Part shown: positions 18,275 through 26,864 of the stretch, piece after piece
How the letters are laid out: each line of letters opens with the position of its first letter
Position numbering within the stretch: the first letter of the stretch is position 1
Assembly (NCBI RefSeq): GCF_013177315.1
Contig: NZ_CP053661.1
Location: forward strand, 1,984,001-2,048,000
Source of the DNA: Thermoleptolyngbya sichuanensis A183
GTDB taxonomy: Bacteria; Cyanobacteriota; Cyanobacteriia; Elainellales; Elainellaceae
Direction of reading: 5' to 3'
Length of the DNA stretch: 64,000 bases
The notes under the pieces: model-generated
Told to the model about the DNA's origin: nothing
The model's input: the letters and a program-made list of their open reading frames with translations, nothing else
Databases searched by the model: none
Position numbers and translations under genes: made by a program

Positions 18275-18620
18275 TGCAAAGACTTGTTGCAAAGACTATT
18301 GCTCAATTTAGGGCAATCTAATTAGGGCAATCTAACCTGGGGTTTTCAAGTACGGTCATCCCTCCTGAAACCCACTGCTAGCCGCCCTCAGCGCAAAACG
18401 GAGCGCGTTACATTAGAAGTATTGAATGGCTGTGTAACGTTTTCTAAAGCTTTGTTGCTAAAGCTCTGCAAATTTTAGCTCGGCAAACTGCTTAGCTCGG
18501 CAAACTGCTTAGCTCAGCGAAACCATTTAGCTCGGCAACTCGGCAAACTGCTTAGCTCGGCAAACTGCACAGCCTGCCCCACGGGCATTGCCCGAAACGT
18601 TTATATGAGGGCTTGAGGCA
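18275..18620. other. Intergenic region with 17-bp tandem array
   Basis: The stretch contains a double TTAGGGCAATCTAA near 18308-18335 and then the 17-bp array listed separately. It must include the promoter and leader of the DUF1517 gene. Confidence 0.5.
18475..18568. repeat. Tandem array of 17-bp TTAGCTCGGCAAACTGC units
   Basis: Exact copies are at 18475-18491, 18492-18508 and 18552-18568. Degenerate or partial copies lie between them. The array ends about 50 bp before the start codon of the DUF1517 gene, so it probably lies in its leader or promoter. Confidence 0.9.
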
Positions 18621-19622
18621 ATGGGAAAGTTCTTTTCTCAAGTATGGCGGCCCCTGCTTCGGCCGCTGGTGGTTTTCTCTCTAATTGCAACATTGGTGTT
18701 TGGCAATGCAGGTAGCGCTCTGGCCCTGAGTCGGGGCGGCGGCCGCATCGGCGGCGGCGGGTTTAGCGTGCCCAGCCGCACCTATACCAGCCGTCCGGCT
18801 CCATCCTATGGCGGTGGCGGCTATTATCCCGGTGGTTATCCTGGCGGCGGCATTGGGTTTCCGCTGGTGTGGGGGCCGATTTTCTTTGGCGGCGGTGCGG
18901 GCAGCCTGTTCACCATTCTGATTTTTCTCTCACTTGCATCATTTATCGTACGGAGCGTCCGAGCCGCGCAGTCTGATGCGAATGGCTATGACGACCTGGG
19001 CTATGGCGCAGCGTCGCCCACGGTTTCGGTGGCCAAAGTTCAAGTGGGGCTGCTGTCTGGCGCTCGCGGCTTGCAGGCAGACCTGGATCGGCTGGCGAAA
19101 ACGGCGGATACGGGTTCCAAAGAGGGGCTGACGGAGGCGCTGCAAGAAACGACGTTGGCACTGCTGCGGCATCCCGAATATTGGGTCTATGGCGGCACGC
19201 AGTCGGCACAGTATCGCCTGGAGGCGGCTGAGGCACAGTTTAACCGACTGGCGCTGGCAGAGCGCAGCAAATTTAGCGAAGAAACGCTGTCGAATGTCAA
19301 CCGCCAGTTGCGGCAGGCGGGAACGACTTCGGCCGCCCTGGCCACGACGGGTACGGGTGAGCTGGTAGCGGCAGAACAGCCGACAGAAATCCAGTCGCAG
19401 GGTGAATATATCGTGGTGACGCTGCTGGCGGCAACGCTGGGCAAGCTGGATTTGCCCGTGGTGAATTCGACGGAAGACCTGCGTCGGGCGCTGTCGCAGA
19501 TGGGATCGGTGTCGAGCGATCGCCTCTTGGCGCTAGAAATTCTCTGGACCCCCCAGGTGGAGGGTCAGACCCTCTCGTCAGATGAGCTAGTCGCTGAGTA
19601 TGCTGATTTGAGATTGGTCTAG
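18621..19622 (+). CDS. DUF1517 family membrane protein
   Basis: The 333-residue protein has an N-terminal signal or anchor (about residues 14-36). A Gly/Ser/Tyr-rich low-complexity stretch with GGGGYYPGGYPGGG follows, then a membrane segment (about 93-112) and the soluble DUF1517 domain (about 140-333) with the typical EALQETTLALLRHPEYWVYGG. The family is conserved in cyanobacteria and plant plastids, and its biochemical role is not established. It is transcribed toward the fused glycosyltransferase gene, and a shared hairpin separates them. Confidence 0.88.
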   Translation: MGKFFSQVWRPLLRPLVVFSLIATLVFGNAGSALALSRGGGRIGGGGFSVPSRTYTSRPAPSYGGGGYYPGGYPGGGIGFPLVWGPIFFGGGAGSLFTILIFLSLASFIVRSVRAAQSDANGYDDLGYGAASPTVSVAKVQVGLLSGARGLQADLDRLAKTADTGSKEGLTEALQETTLALLRHPEYWVYGGTQSAQYRLEAAEAQFNRLALAERSKFSEETLSNVNRQLRQAGTTSAALATTGTGELVAAEQPTEIQSQGEYIVVTLLAATLGKLDLPVVNSTEDLRRALSQMGSVSSDRLLALEILWTPQVEGQTLSSDELVAEYADLRLV

Positions 19623-19648
19623 CTAGCCTGTAGATAATGGGATACGTT

Positions 19649-19679
19649 AGGGATTGAGCCTTCAATCCCTATTTTTTTT
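19649..19679. terminator. Rho-independent terminator between convergent genes
   Basis: AGGGATTGA and TCAATCCCT form a perfect 9-bp stem with a 4-base loop, followed by seven T on the plus strand. It terminates the DUF1517 transcript and overlaps the stop codon of the opposing glycosyltransferase gene. Confidence 0.88.
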
Positions 19680-21038
19680 ACGAATTTTGAAGGGGTCTGG
19701 CGGCAAATTTTTTGACCGCGATCGCCGATAGAACTGAGTAATTCTCTCTAGAGGCACGCCCAACCCAGCGGCGATTAGCACGCTCTGATTGATCAGCGTC
19801 GTCTGCCACACCCCCAGCGCTTCCCACCGCCGCGCCGAAGTCGATACCACTGCTGGGGCGATCGCCACTTTGCCCAAGGTCTGAGCCTTTCGTACCAGCT
19901 TCAGATCTTCCAGAATCGGCACCTCTGGAAAGCCGCCCAGTTGCCAGAAAGTGTCTGTTCGCAGAAATAGCGCCTGATCGCCGTAGGGCAGGCTGAACCA
20001 GCGCGATCGCCAGCGCACCCCCCGCTCCACCCAGCGCAATCCCGGCAAGGTTCCGTCAATCAACAGGTCAAACGCCCCCAGCACCACGCCCGGTTGGGCC
20101 AGGGTTTGCTGCACCAGATGGGGAAACTTCTGGGGCAGGCGAGTGTCGGCGTGGAGGAAAAGCAGAGTTTTCCCCATCGCGGCGGCGGCTCCGGCATTCA
20201 TCTGGCGGGCGCGACCGGGAGCGGAGTGGACGACCGTTGCGCCATACTGCTGAGCGATCGCCCGCGTGTCGTCCTGGCTGCCTCCGTCTGCCACAATCAC
20301 TTCCAATGTGCCAGAGGGCGATAGGGTTTCCAGCAGGCTCGGCAATTCTGCGGCTTCATTCAGCGTTGGAATGATCACGGAAATCACCTGCTTCCGCAGC
20401 GCCTCCCACACGGGCAAGTCGGCAGCAGTGTCAATGTCCGTCAGTGGGTCAAGCGTTGCTACCGAGAGATGGAGAGCTTGGGCGATCGCCCTAGTCTGGG
20501 CAAACACACGCTCTGTGCCCCAATCAATGCCGCTGAACAGATCTGCAAGGGGCTGCCGCAGGCCGATGAGATAATAGCCGCCATCGGTGGCCGGCCCCAG
20601 CACCAGGTCATGGCTCTGCAACGCGGTAAAGGCCTGCTGCAAAATTACGGAATCCACGCTGGGGCAGTCTGCACCAATCACCACGACCCGCTCGGCTCCA
20701 GCGGCGATCGCCCGTTCCACCGCACTCAACAGGCGATCGCCCAAGTCTCCTGACGGCTGCGGATGCAGCGCCCAGGAGGTTCCCAGCCAGTCTGCCATTT
20801 GGGACAATTCGCCCCCCGCAAACCAGATTTCTGCCGAAATAGGGCGGGTCGAATTCTCCGCCGTCGGAGACAGGAGGGGACGGATTTGCCGCAGCACCTG
20901 CGCGGTCATCTGTCGCTGAAGCTGGGCGGATCCGGTTTCTCCCAAATGCGGAATGAGGCGCGTTTTCGTGGTTCCTGGCTGGGGATAGCGCGAAAACAGA
21001 ATTAGATGATTGGCAAGAATCACGGCTAAAAATTCCAA
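19662..21038 (-). CDS. Fused TIGR04282 and TIGR04283 glycosyltransferase-like protein (arsenosugar-type)
   Basis: The 458-residue protein joins two families that are usually separate genes. Residues 8-210 form the DUF2064/TIGR04282 nucleotidyl-sugar-like domain (LILFSRYPQPGTTKTRLIP, VVVIGADCPSVD, LGPATDGGYYLIG). Residues 218-440 form a GT2 domain of TIGR04283 type (SVIIPTLNEAAELP, VIVADGGSQDDT, GRARQMNAGA, LLFLHADTRLP). The families are named for arsenosugar biosynthesis, but their exact substrates are unclear and no arsM or ars gene lies here. The start is TTG at 21038 or GTG at 21023, with no ATG nearby. Fusion suggests sequential steps in one pathway. Confidence 0.85.
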   Translation of the reverse strand: MEFLAVILANHLILFSRYPQPGTTKTRLIPHLGETGSAQLQRQMTAQVLRQIRPLLSPTAENSTRPISAEIWFAGGELSQMADWLGTSWALHPQPSGDLGDRLLSAVERAIAAGAERVVVIGADCPSVDSVILQQAFTALQSHDLVLGPATDGGYYLIGLRQPLADLFSGIDWGTERVFAQTRAIAQALHLSVATLDPLTDIDTAADLPVWEALRKQVISVIIPTLNEAAELPSLLETLSPSGTLEVIVADGGSQDDTRAIAQQYGATVVHSAPGRARQMNAGAAAAMGKTLLFLHADTRLPQKFPHLVQQTLAQPGVVLGAFDLLIDGTLPGLRWVERGVRWRSRWFSLPYGDQALFLRTDTFWQLGGFPEVPILEDLKLVRKAQTLGKVAIAPAVVSTSARRWEALGVWQTTLINQSVLIAAGLGVPLERITQFYRRSRSKNLPPDPFKIRKKNRD

Positions 21039-21192
21039 TTTTGGGGTGAAATGTTAAGGGGCGATCGCCAAGATGGCGGGGCAAAGAGTCTTACTAGAAA
21101 GTCTGATGAGAAACGCTGTAACTACCAGGTAGAAAAGATTCTCCCGATCCCTCCTCAGTCTAGGTCGTCATTCATCGAGCTTTGGAAAAAAA

Positions 21193-21223
21193 TTGACCTT
21201 TGTACTCTGAAATGAGCTAAGAT
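21193..21223 (+). promoter_or_regulatory. Candidate sigma-70 type promoter
   Basis: TTGACC (21193-21198) and TAAGAT (21218-21223) are spaced by 19 bp, about 30 bp before ATG 21251. Spacing is slightly long. Recognition is by eye only. Confidence 0.35.
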
Positions 21224-21250
21224 GTTGGACAAAATTTGAGGGAATTTGCC

Positions 21251-21733
21251 ATGGGCTTCAAGTTTAAGATATTGGCTGGACTGCTCACCCTGGCAACGTC
21301 GGGTGGGGCGCTGGGGTCAGGGGCGATCGCCCAGACTGTCACTTCAACCCGCAGCGCAGACGACATTCAGACACTCCAGCAAGCGTTTGAGGACGCTTAC
21401 TATGGTGCCAGCGGCACTTTCTTTGGCAACCGAGGCATTGTGAACTCCTTCACCTGGTTCCTTGGCCCCTTCCCCGAAAACAACATCATCACCGATGCGC
21501 GGCAGGTGCATCGACTCTACGTAGACGCTTCAAACCAGCAAAATCTGGACGGCCCCATCATCCGCACTGCCGATCTGAATAATCCCTTCGATACCTCACT
21601 GCTGCTGCTGCCTCCCTCTCAACCCCTCCGCCCACTTCCTGCGGGTCCTCAGTTTCCGCCCTTCAGCCAGGGTGTTCCAGGAGATCCTCAGCCTGCGCCG
21701 CGTCCGGCCGGCCCGGTTCGAGGCCTCTGGTAG
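21251..21733 (+). CDS. Exported protein of unknown function
   Basis: The product has 160 residues from ATG 21251, which has GAGGGA upstream. A signal peptide (about residues 1-28, ending GAIAQ) is followed by a helix-forming segment with QTLQQAFEDAYYG, an aromatic middle part and a proline-rich tail. The central FFGNRGIVNSFTWFLGPFPEN looks structured. No cysteine or enzyme motif is present. I do not recognise a family. Confidence 0.6.
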   Translation: MGFKFKILAGLLTLATSGGALGSGAIAQTVTSTRSADDIQTLQQAFEDAYYGASGTFFGNRGIVNSFTWFLGPFPENNIITDARQVHRLYVDASNQQNLDGPIIRTADLNNPFDTSLLLLPPSQPLRPLPAGPQFPPFSQGVPGDPQPAPRPAGPVRGLW

Positions 21734-21943
21734 CATCCTGGAAGCAGGCTAGACAAAGCAGGTTGGATATAAACAGGTTGGATAAAGCTAGGCGAGCTAA
21801 GGTTTAGCCCGTGATTAGTTCACCTGTGACCGATTTGCCTGTAACTGATTCTGGCTAACAGCCATTCGCAACTGCCAGTTTTCAGTCACCTGCCAGTTTT
21901 CAACACGAGTTGCAGCAAGTCCTGTTGCAGCAAGCCATTATGC

Positions 21944-21980
21944 AAGCGCCACGCGGTTAGATGTTCAGCGTGGCGCTTTT
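21944..21980 (+). terminator. Rho-independent terminator-like hairpin
   Basis: AAGCGCCACGC and GCGTGGCGCTT form a perfect 11-bp stem with a 13-base loop and end in TTTT. It lies about 210 bp after the exported-protein gene, so it may end that transcript or a small RNA upstream. Confidence 0.75.
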
Positions 21981-22320
21981 GCTGTTACTGCAACGTTTTT
22001 CTCGACCGTTCTTAGTCTGGCTCCCAGCGCTTTCCAGGCTCAGCCTTGCCGCTTATCCAGCGATGGTGCTTGTATAGGCAATTCTTATCAAAAATCAGCG
22101 TGGACTATGCATCTCAAAAGAAATACGACAAACTAGGGGAAACTTGTCGGCTCGTCTAGTACCCCGCGAAACAGAGGCAGCGCGAGAATTCCTTGCTTTC
22201 TCCTGACTTAAAAGCTGAAACGCTTTCATAGGAAGGAACTGGGCGATCGCCCCCCTGATGAGTATTTTTACTTCAAATTGTCTTCTTTATTAACTTCTGA
22301 TAAGAAAGAGGGCTATATAA

Positions 22321-22348
22321 TTGACACGTCTTTTGCAAAAATTAACCT
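22321..22348 (+). promoter_or_regulatory. Candidate promoter of the DUF4912 repeat-protein gene
   Basis: TTGACA (22321-22326) is followed after 16 bp by TAACCT (22343-22348). It lies about 35 bp upstream of the start codon in an AT-rich stretch. Confidence 0.35.
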
Positions 22349-22384
22349 AAAAAATCCCTGCTCACGTCTAGGCTGCCCTCAACA

Positions 22385-25300
22385 ATGCTGCGAAACCCAG
22401 AAACATCTTTCACCCTACTAGCCCTGCTAGTTGCCCTCGGCGGCGCTCCTGGTTTACTTGGACTGCGGTGGGTAGTTCCAACTCTGGCACAATCTACGCC
22501 GCCAGAATTCCCGCTGCCTGCCAGCGTTCCGGCAGACACTTCCGTTACTATAGACGGCTCTGCCAGTATGACGCTGATTAATGAAAGTCTGAAGGCCCGC
22601 TTTGAGGAACGCTACCCTGGCACCCGGGTCAACCTTGCCGCAGGCGGCACAGATGCGGCGCTACAAGCCTTACTGGCTGGAGACCTGGATCTGGTGGCAG
22701 TGGGGCGCGACCTGACCCAGGCAGAGCGGGATCAGGGATTGGTAGAGGTTCCCCTCAGCCGAGAAAAAATTGCCATCATTGTAGGCGCAGACAACCCCTT
22801 TGCAGGCGATCTGACGTTTGAGCAGTTTGCTCAGATTTTCCGGGGTGAAATTACGGACTGGTCGCAGGTTGGTGGGCCACCTGGGCCGATTCGCTTTGTC
22901 GATCGCCCTGCTTTTAGCGATACACGCCAGTCACTCAGCAACTATTCAGTGTTTCAGGCAGCGCCCTTTCAAACTGGGCCCAACGCCGAGCAGATTGCGA
23001 CAGACGACACGGCAGCAGCGGTGCAGGCGCTTGGGGCAGATGGGATTAGCTATGCTATCGCCAATCAGGTGTTGAACCGGGGTGACGTGAAGATCGTGCC
23101 CATGCACCAGACCTTGCCTACCGATCCTCGCTATCCCTTTTCGCAGCCAAGGGGCTATGTCTATCGCGGCACACCAACTCCGCCTGTGCAGGCATTTTTA
23201 GGATTTGCGACCTCGGAACCCGGTCAAGAAGTGGTAGAAGAGGCGCGTGAACAAGAAGCCACCGCAGTTGCGCCAGCGGCTCCGGTCGCGCCAGTACCCG
23301 CCACCCCCAGTCCCGTGCTGGATGCCGCGCCCACAGTCGTCACTCCACCGCCATCGAGTAATCAACCCGAAGGCTGGCTGCCCTGGCTGGCGCTGTTGCT
23401 GCTCGGAGCGTTGCCCTTCTTGCTGGGGCTATTTCGGCGGCGAGAGGCCGTGGCTCCGGTTGCGCCGCCGCTGCGCCCAGTGGCCACTGTCGCACCGCCC
23501 CGCCAAGTTCCCGCCAGCCGGATTGTGTTAACCCCGCGCAATGCCGAAGATGCCTACGCCTATTGGGAAGCGCCAGAGGCTCATAAAGCAGATCTGAAGC
23601 GCCAGGGCGGACGCGATTTGAAGCTGCGGATCTACGACGTGACGGATATTGACCTTGATCGGCAGCCCGCCCACAGCGTCCAAGAATACGATGTGGCTGA
23701 AACCGACCAGGATCGGCATGTGCCTATCATGGCGGGCGATCGCGACTATCTCGCAGAAATTGGCTACACCACCAGCGACGGACGCTGGCTGAAGCTGGCC
23801 CGATCCAACTCGGTGCGCGTGCCCACGATCCTGTCTGCGGCTGAAGCAACTCCTACTCCAGTCGTGCCGCCCGGTGTGCCGCCTGTCGTGCCGCCTGTGG
23901 TCGCTCCAGTTGTGCCGCCTCCAGCGGTATCCGTTTCTCCAACAGTGCCCGCTCCAGCACCTACCCCAGTGGAACCCAGTATGGATGAATCTGCTGTTGA
24001 TGAGCCTGATGTTGATGAACCTGTTGTAGCAACGCCAGAGCCAGAAACCCCCACTGTGCCGCCGATTGCTGCGGCTTTGGGCACGGGGGCAACGCTGGCA
24101 GCAGGCGCGGCTGCGATGGCAGCGCTGGCCAAGGAAGATGACCAGTCTGCTGTTGAAGCGGCAAAGTTTGATGTAGGGCAAACGGATCTGTCGGCTGAGC
24201 GACTGGCCGATGTAGACACGAATCTACCCGACTTGCCTGATGGCTACGGCGAGAGCCGAATTGTGCTGATGCCTCGCGATCCGCAGTGGGCCTACACTTA
24301 TTGGGATGTGCCCGACCAACACAAGGCACTACTGCGCGGTCAGGGCGGACAGCGGCTGGCGCTGCGGCTATACGACGTGACCGATATTGATGCCCATAGC
24401 CAGCGTCCCCATAGCGTGCAGCAGTACGACTGTGACGAGCTAGCCCGCGACTGGTATTTGCCCATTCCGGTGAGCGATCGCGATTATTTGGTTGAAATTG
24501 GCTATCTCACACCAGATGGTATGTGGCTGGTTCTGGCAAGATCTAATGCGGTTCGCATTCCGCCAATCTACCCGTCCGACTGGTTTGAGGATCAGTTTAT
24601 TACGCTGGGTTGGGATGAAGACCGGCGCGGCAAGACCTTCCTGCGATTGATTCCGCCAGGGCGACGAGTGGCAGACACGGGCAACCCCATCTACGACGAG
24701 ATTTTTGACATGGCCGAGTCTGCCGAGGCAATGCGTCTGGCGGGTTCGCTCTATGGTTCTATGCAGCAGGTTCCGGCCTCGGTGCAGGGTTCCCATCAGA
24801 TGGAATCGGGCGCAGCGCTGAGTTCCATGCAGGCCTCTGGGGCAGCCATTAGCAGCTACGTTCACTCAGAATCTGGGGCAGCGCTGAGTTCCATGCAGGC
24901 CTCTGGTGCAGCCATTAGCTCGTTTGTTTTCTCGGCTGAAATGGGCCAATGGTCGGGGAAAACCGAGTCTGGCGTGGGCCTATACACTGAGTCGGGTGTG
25001 GGTCGATATACCGAATCGGGCGTGGGCATGTCCGGCGTGGGCATGTCTGGCGTAGGCATGTCCGGCGTGGGCATGTCCGGCGTGGGCATGTCTGGCGTGG
25101 GCATGTCCGGCGTAGGTCGATACACCGAGTCCGGCGTGGGGATGTCGGGCGTGGGCATGTACACCATGTCGGGCGCAAGACTTTATACCGAGTCTGGCGG
25201 AGCGCTTTACACGATGTCGGGTGTGGGCCTGTACACCGAGTCGGGTGTGGGTCGATATACCGAGTCGGGCATGGGCATGTCCGGCGTGGGTATGTACAGT

Positions 25301-25963
25301 ATGTCCGGTGTGGGCATGTCCGGCGTGGGTATGTACAGTATGTCCGGTGTGGGCATATCCGGTGTGGGCATGTCTGGCGTGGGTATGTACAGTATGTCCG
25401 GTGTGGGCATGTCTGGCGTGGGTATGTACAGTATGTCCGGTGTGGGCATGTCCGGCGTGGGCATGTCCGGTGTGGGCATGTACAGTATGTCCGGCGTGGG
25501 CATGGGCTATCCGGGGCCGATGAGCTATGCGCGGATGTCGGGCGTAGGGATGTACACCGAGTCGGGCGCAGGTCTGTATACGATGTCGGGGGCTGGGATC
25601 TACAGCCAGTCGGGTGTAGGGATACCGAACTTCTCTGGCATTGGCATGTCGGGTGTTGGCTTCTTTGGTTCTATGCCGCCGATTCGGGCGCGGAAATTCT
25701 GGCTAGTGGCAGATGCAGAACTGATTATTTACGGCGCAACGGAGCCAGATGCCTCGGTGACCATTGCTGGACGGCCTGTGACACTGAATCCCGATGGCAC
25801 ATTCCGCTTCCAGATGTCCTTCCAGGATGGCACGTTGGACTTCCCGATTTTGGCGGTGGCGGCGGACGGCGTTCAGACCCGCGCGGTCCATATGCGGTTT
25901 AATCGAGAAACGCCAGAACGCCGCACTAGTACAAAGGACGAGGCGATGGATCAGCCTTACTAG
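22385..25963 (+). CDS. PstS-like/DUF4912 membrane protein with long SGVGM repeat tract
   Basis: The protein has 1192 residues. After a signal peptide it has a periplasmic phosphate-binding-type domain (about 50-290; TIDGSASMTLINESLKARF, then DLVAVGRDL). A membrane helix follows (about 329-350) and then two DUF4912 domains (about 377-490 and 622-740), each with SRIVL(T/M)PR, YxYWxxP and RLYDVTDID. Two 22-residue copies beginning ESGAALSSMQASGAAISS come next (about 806-849). A tract of about 230 residues is then built from SGVGM, ESGVGRYT and MSGVGMYS units. A beta-rich C-terminal domain (about 1095-1180; FWLVADAELIIYGATEPDAS) closes the protein. DUF4912 proteins are common in cyanobacteria but of unknown role. 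Localised phosphate sensing or scaffolding is speculation. Confidence 0.88.
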   Translation: MLRNPETSFTLLALLVALGGAPGLLGLRWVVPTLAQSTPPEFPLPASVPADTSVTIDGSASMTLINESLKARFEERYPGTRVNLAAGGTDAALQALLAGDLDLVAVGRDLTQAERDQGLVEVPLSREKIAIIVGADNPFAGDLTFEQFAQIFRGEITDWSQVGGPPGPIRFVDRPAFSDTRQSLSNYSVFQAAPFQTGPNAEQIATDDTAAAVQALGADGISYAIANQVLNRGDVKIVPMHQTLPTDPRYPFSQPRGYVYRGTPTPPVQAFLGFATSEPGQEVVEEAREQEATAVAPAAPVAPVPATPSPVLDAAPTVVTPPPSSNQPEGWLPWLALLLLGALPFLLGLFRRREAVAPVAPPLRPVATVAPPRQVPASRIVLTPRNAEDAYAYWEAPEAHKADLKRQGGRDLKLRIYDVTDIDLDRQPAHSVQEYDVAETDQDRHVPIMAGDRDYLAEIGYTTSDGRWLKLARSNSVRVPTILSAAEATPTPVVPPGVPPVVPPVVAPVVPPPAVSVSPTVPAPAPTPVEPSMDESAVDEPDVDEPVVATPEPETPTVPPIAAALGTGATLAAGAAAMAALAKEDDQSAVEAAKFDVGQTDLSAERLADVDTNLPDLPDGYGESRIVLMPRDPQWAYTYWDVPDQHKALLRGQGGQRLALRLYDVTDIDAHSQRPHSVQQYDCDELARDWYLPIPVSDRDYLVEIGYLTPDGMWLVLARSNAVRIPPIYPSDWFEDQFITLGWDEDRRGKTFLRLIPPGRRVADTGNPIYDEIFDMAESAEAMRLAGSLYGSMQQVPASVQGSHQMESGAALSSMQASGAAISSYVHSESGAALSSMQASGAAISSFVFSAEMGQWSGKTESGVGLYTESGVGRYTESGVGMSGVGMSGVGMSGVGMSGVGMSGVGMSGVGRYTESGVGMSGVGMYTMSGARLYTESGGALYTMSGVGLYTESGVGRYTESGMGMSGVGMYSMSGVGMSGVGMYSMSGVGISGVGMSGVGMYSMSGVGMSGVGMYSMSGVGMSGVGMSGVGMYSMSGVGMGYPGPMSYARMSGVGMYTESGAGLYTMSGAGIYSQSGVGIPNFSGIGMSGVGFFGSMPPIRARKFWLVADAELIIYGATEPDASVTIAGRPVTLNPDGTFRFQMSFQDGTLDFPILAVAADGVQTRAVHMRFNRETPERRTSTKDEAMDQPY
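24801..24932 (+). repeat. Tandem 66-bp duplication in the coding sequence
   Basis: Two nearly identical 66-bp units encode the consecutive 22-residue modules that begin ESGAALSSMQ. Differences are mostly at the end of the second unit. Confidence 0.85.
24965..25660 (+). repeat. SGVGM-coding minisatellite
   Basis: Dozens of 15-bp units of the type ATGTCCGGCGTGGGC alternate with TACACCGAGTCG-type and TACAGTATG-type inserts. All units keep the same frame. Synonymous differences between units (GGC/GGT, TCC/TCT/TCG) show both recent duplication and older divergence. Confidence 0.95.
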
Positions 25964-26005
25964 GGCCTGGCATGATCCTTCCTTGGTGATCCTTCCTTCA
26001 AGACC

Positions 26006-26572
26006 TTAAAGAGCGCGATCGCCCCGTCTCTGATTCTGGGCTGCCTGAGCGGCCTGCTCAGAGACACGCTCATAGAGCCGTTCAAGCTGCTGAAATAGAC
26101 GGCTGCTGCGGTCGATGTCGGTTTCGCAGCCGCGAATCTCTTCGGTCTTCCCGTTCGGGTAAAACCGATAGACGGCTTCTGGCCCATCGGCAGCCAGCAG
26201 GCAGAGATTTGGGATTGGATTGCGGACATTTGTCTCGCTGCGGATCTGGTCAAAATCGGCGCGGGCAATGCGCGATCGCAGTTGTTGCAGGGTTCCTCGG
26301 CGGATGCGTCCGGTGGCGCGATCGCCGACGCTGTTGGCATAGCGGTAGCTGCCGTCCGGATATATTGTCACTTCTGAAAAGCAGCCTGGCGGATAGCAAA
26401 AGCCACCCTCGCGGCGAACCGTGACCAGAGGAGTTCCGCCCTGGCTGACTGGCTGGGTCGGAGCAGGCCCATTTTGAGCAATGGATAAGCGGTTGGGTGG
26501 AGCGGCGATCGCGGCGCTGGCGATCGCCAAACACAGTCCCACAACCCCAACCGTCAATGGCCAAGTTTTCAT
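26006..26572 (-). CDS. Exported protein of unknown function
   Basis: The product has 188 residues from the ATG at 26572; this start gives a proper signal peptide (MKTWPLTVGVVGLCLAIASA) that the longer frame to 26644 would bury. The mature protein contains REGGFCYPPGCFSEVTIYPDG, a conserved-looking beta segment with two cysteines, and further cysteines at LCLLAADG and RGCETDID that may form disulfides. The tail is Gln/Arg-rich. It converges on the DUF4912 gene. No family recognised. Confidence 0.65.
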   Translation of the reverse strand: MKTWPLTVGVVGLCLAIASAAIAAPPNRLSIAQNGPAPTQPVSQGGTPLVTVRREGGFCYPPGCFSEVTIYPDGSYRYANSVGDRATGRIRRGTLQQLRSRIARADFDQIRSETNVRNPIPNLCLLAADGPEAVYRFYPNGKTEEIRGCETDIDRSSRLFQQLERLYERVSEQAAQAAQNQRRGDRAL

Positions 26573-26679
26573 CCCGAAGCCCTCACAGAAACTCAATACT
26601 GCTACTTTAAGTTCCTGCTTGCTTTGGAGTCGTGGAGTTACCAAAACTGAAACTTGCAGACCTCCGCCAGTTCAGACCG

Positions 26680-26702
26680 AGTTCAGACCGAGTTCAGACG
26701 AT
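26680..26702. repeat. Triple 10-bp direct repeat
   Basis: GTTCAGACC(G/A) occurs three times in tandem in the upstream region of the exported-protein gene. No function evident. Confidence 0.5.
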
Positions 26703-26864
26703 ATTGCACCTTCAAGACGCGGCACTGGTTCATAAAAGGAAGATGTAGCACTTGAAGTGCTGACTATGCAAAGACCTCAGCCGATTTTGACTACAGACTG
26801 CAAAAGTTTGTCCGCAAGGGCTTTGCGAGGCTTATCCTCCACTAACAGTCCAGTGCCCAAGACG

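Larger units (their letters stand above)
21734..22384. other. Intergenic region with a terminator and a candidate promoter
   Basis: There is no gene. The stretch holds a GTTGGATA repeat near 21761-21785, a strong terminator (listed) and the candidate promoter of the next gene (listed). An AT-rich stretch lies at 22261-22350. Confidence 0.5.

Noticed and set aside
18475-18568. CRISPR array
   Set aside because: The units are only 17 bp with no unique spacers between them, and no cas gene is present.
24862-25503. Minus-strand frames giving MPTPD repeats opposite the SGVGM tract
   Set aside because: They are the mirror reading of a codon-periodic minisatellite whose plus strand lies inside a 1192-residue protein with recognised domains. 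No ribosome-binding site or domain supports the minus strand.
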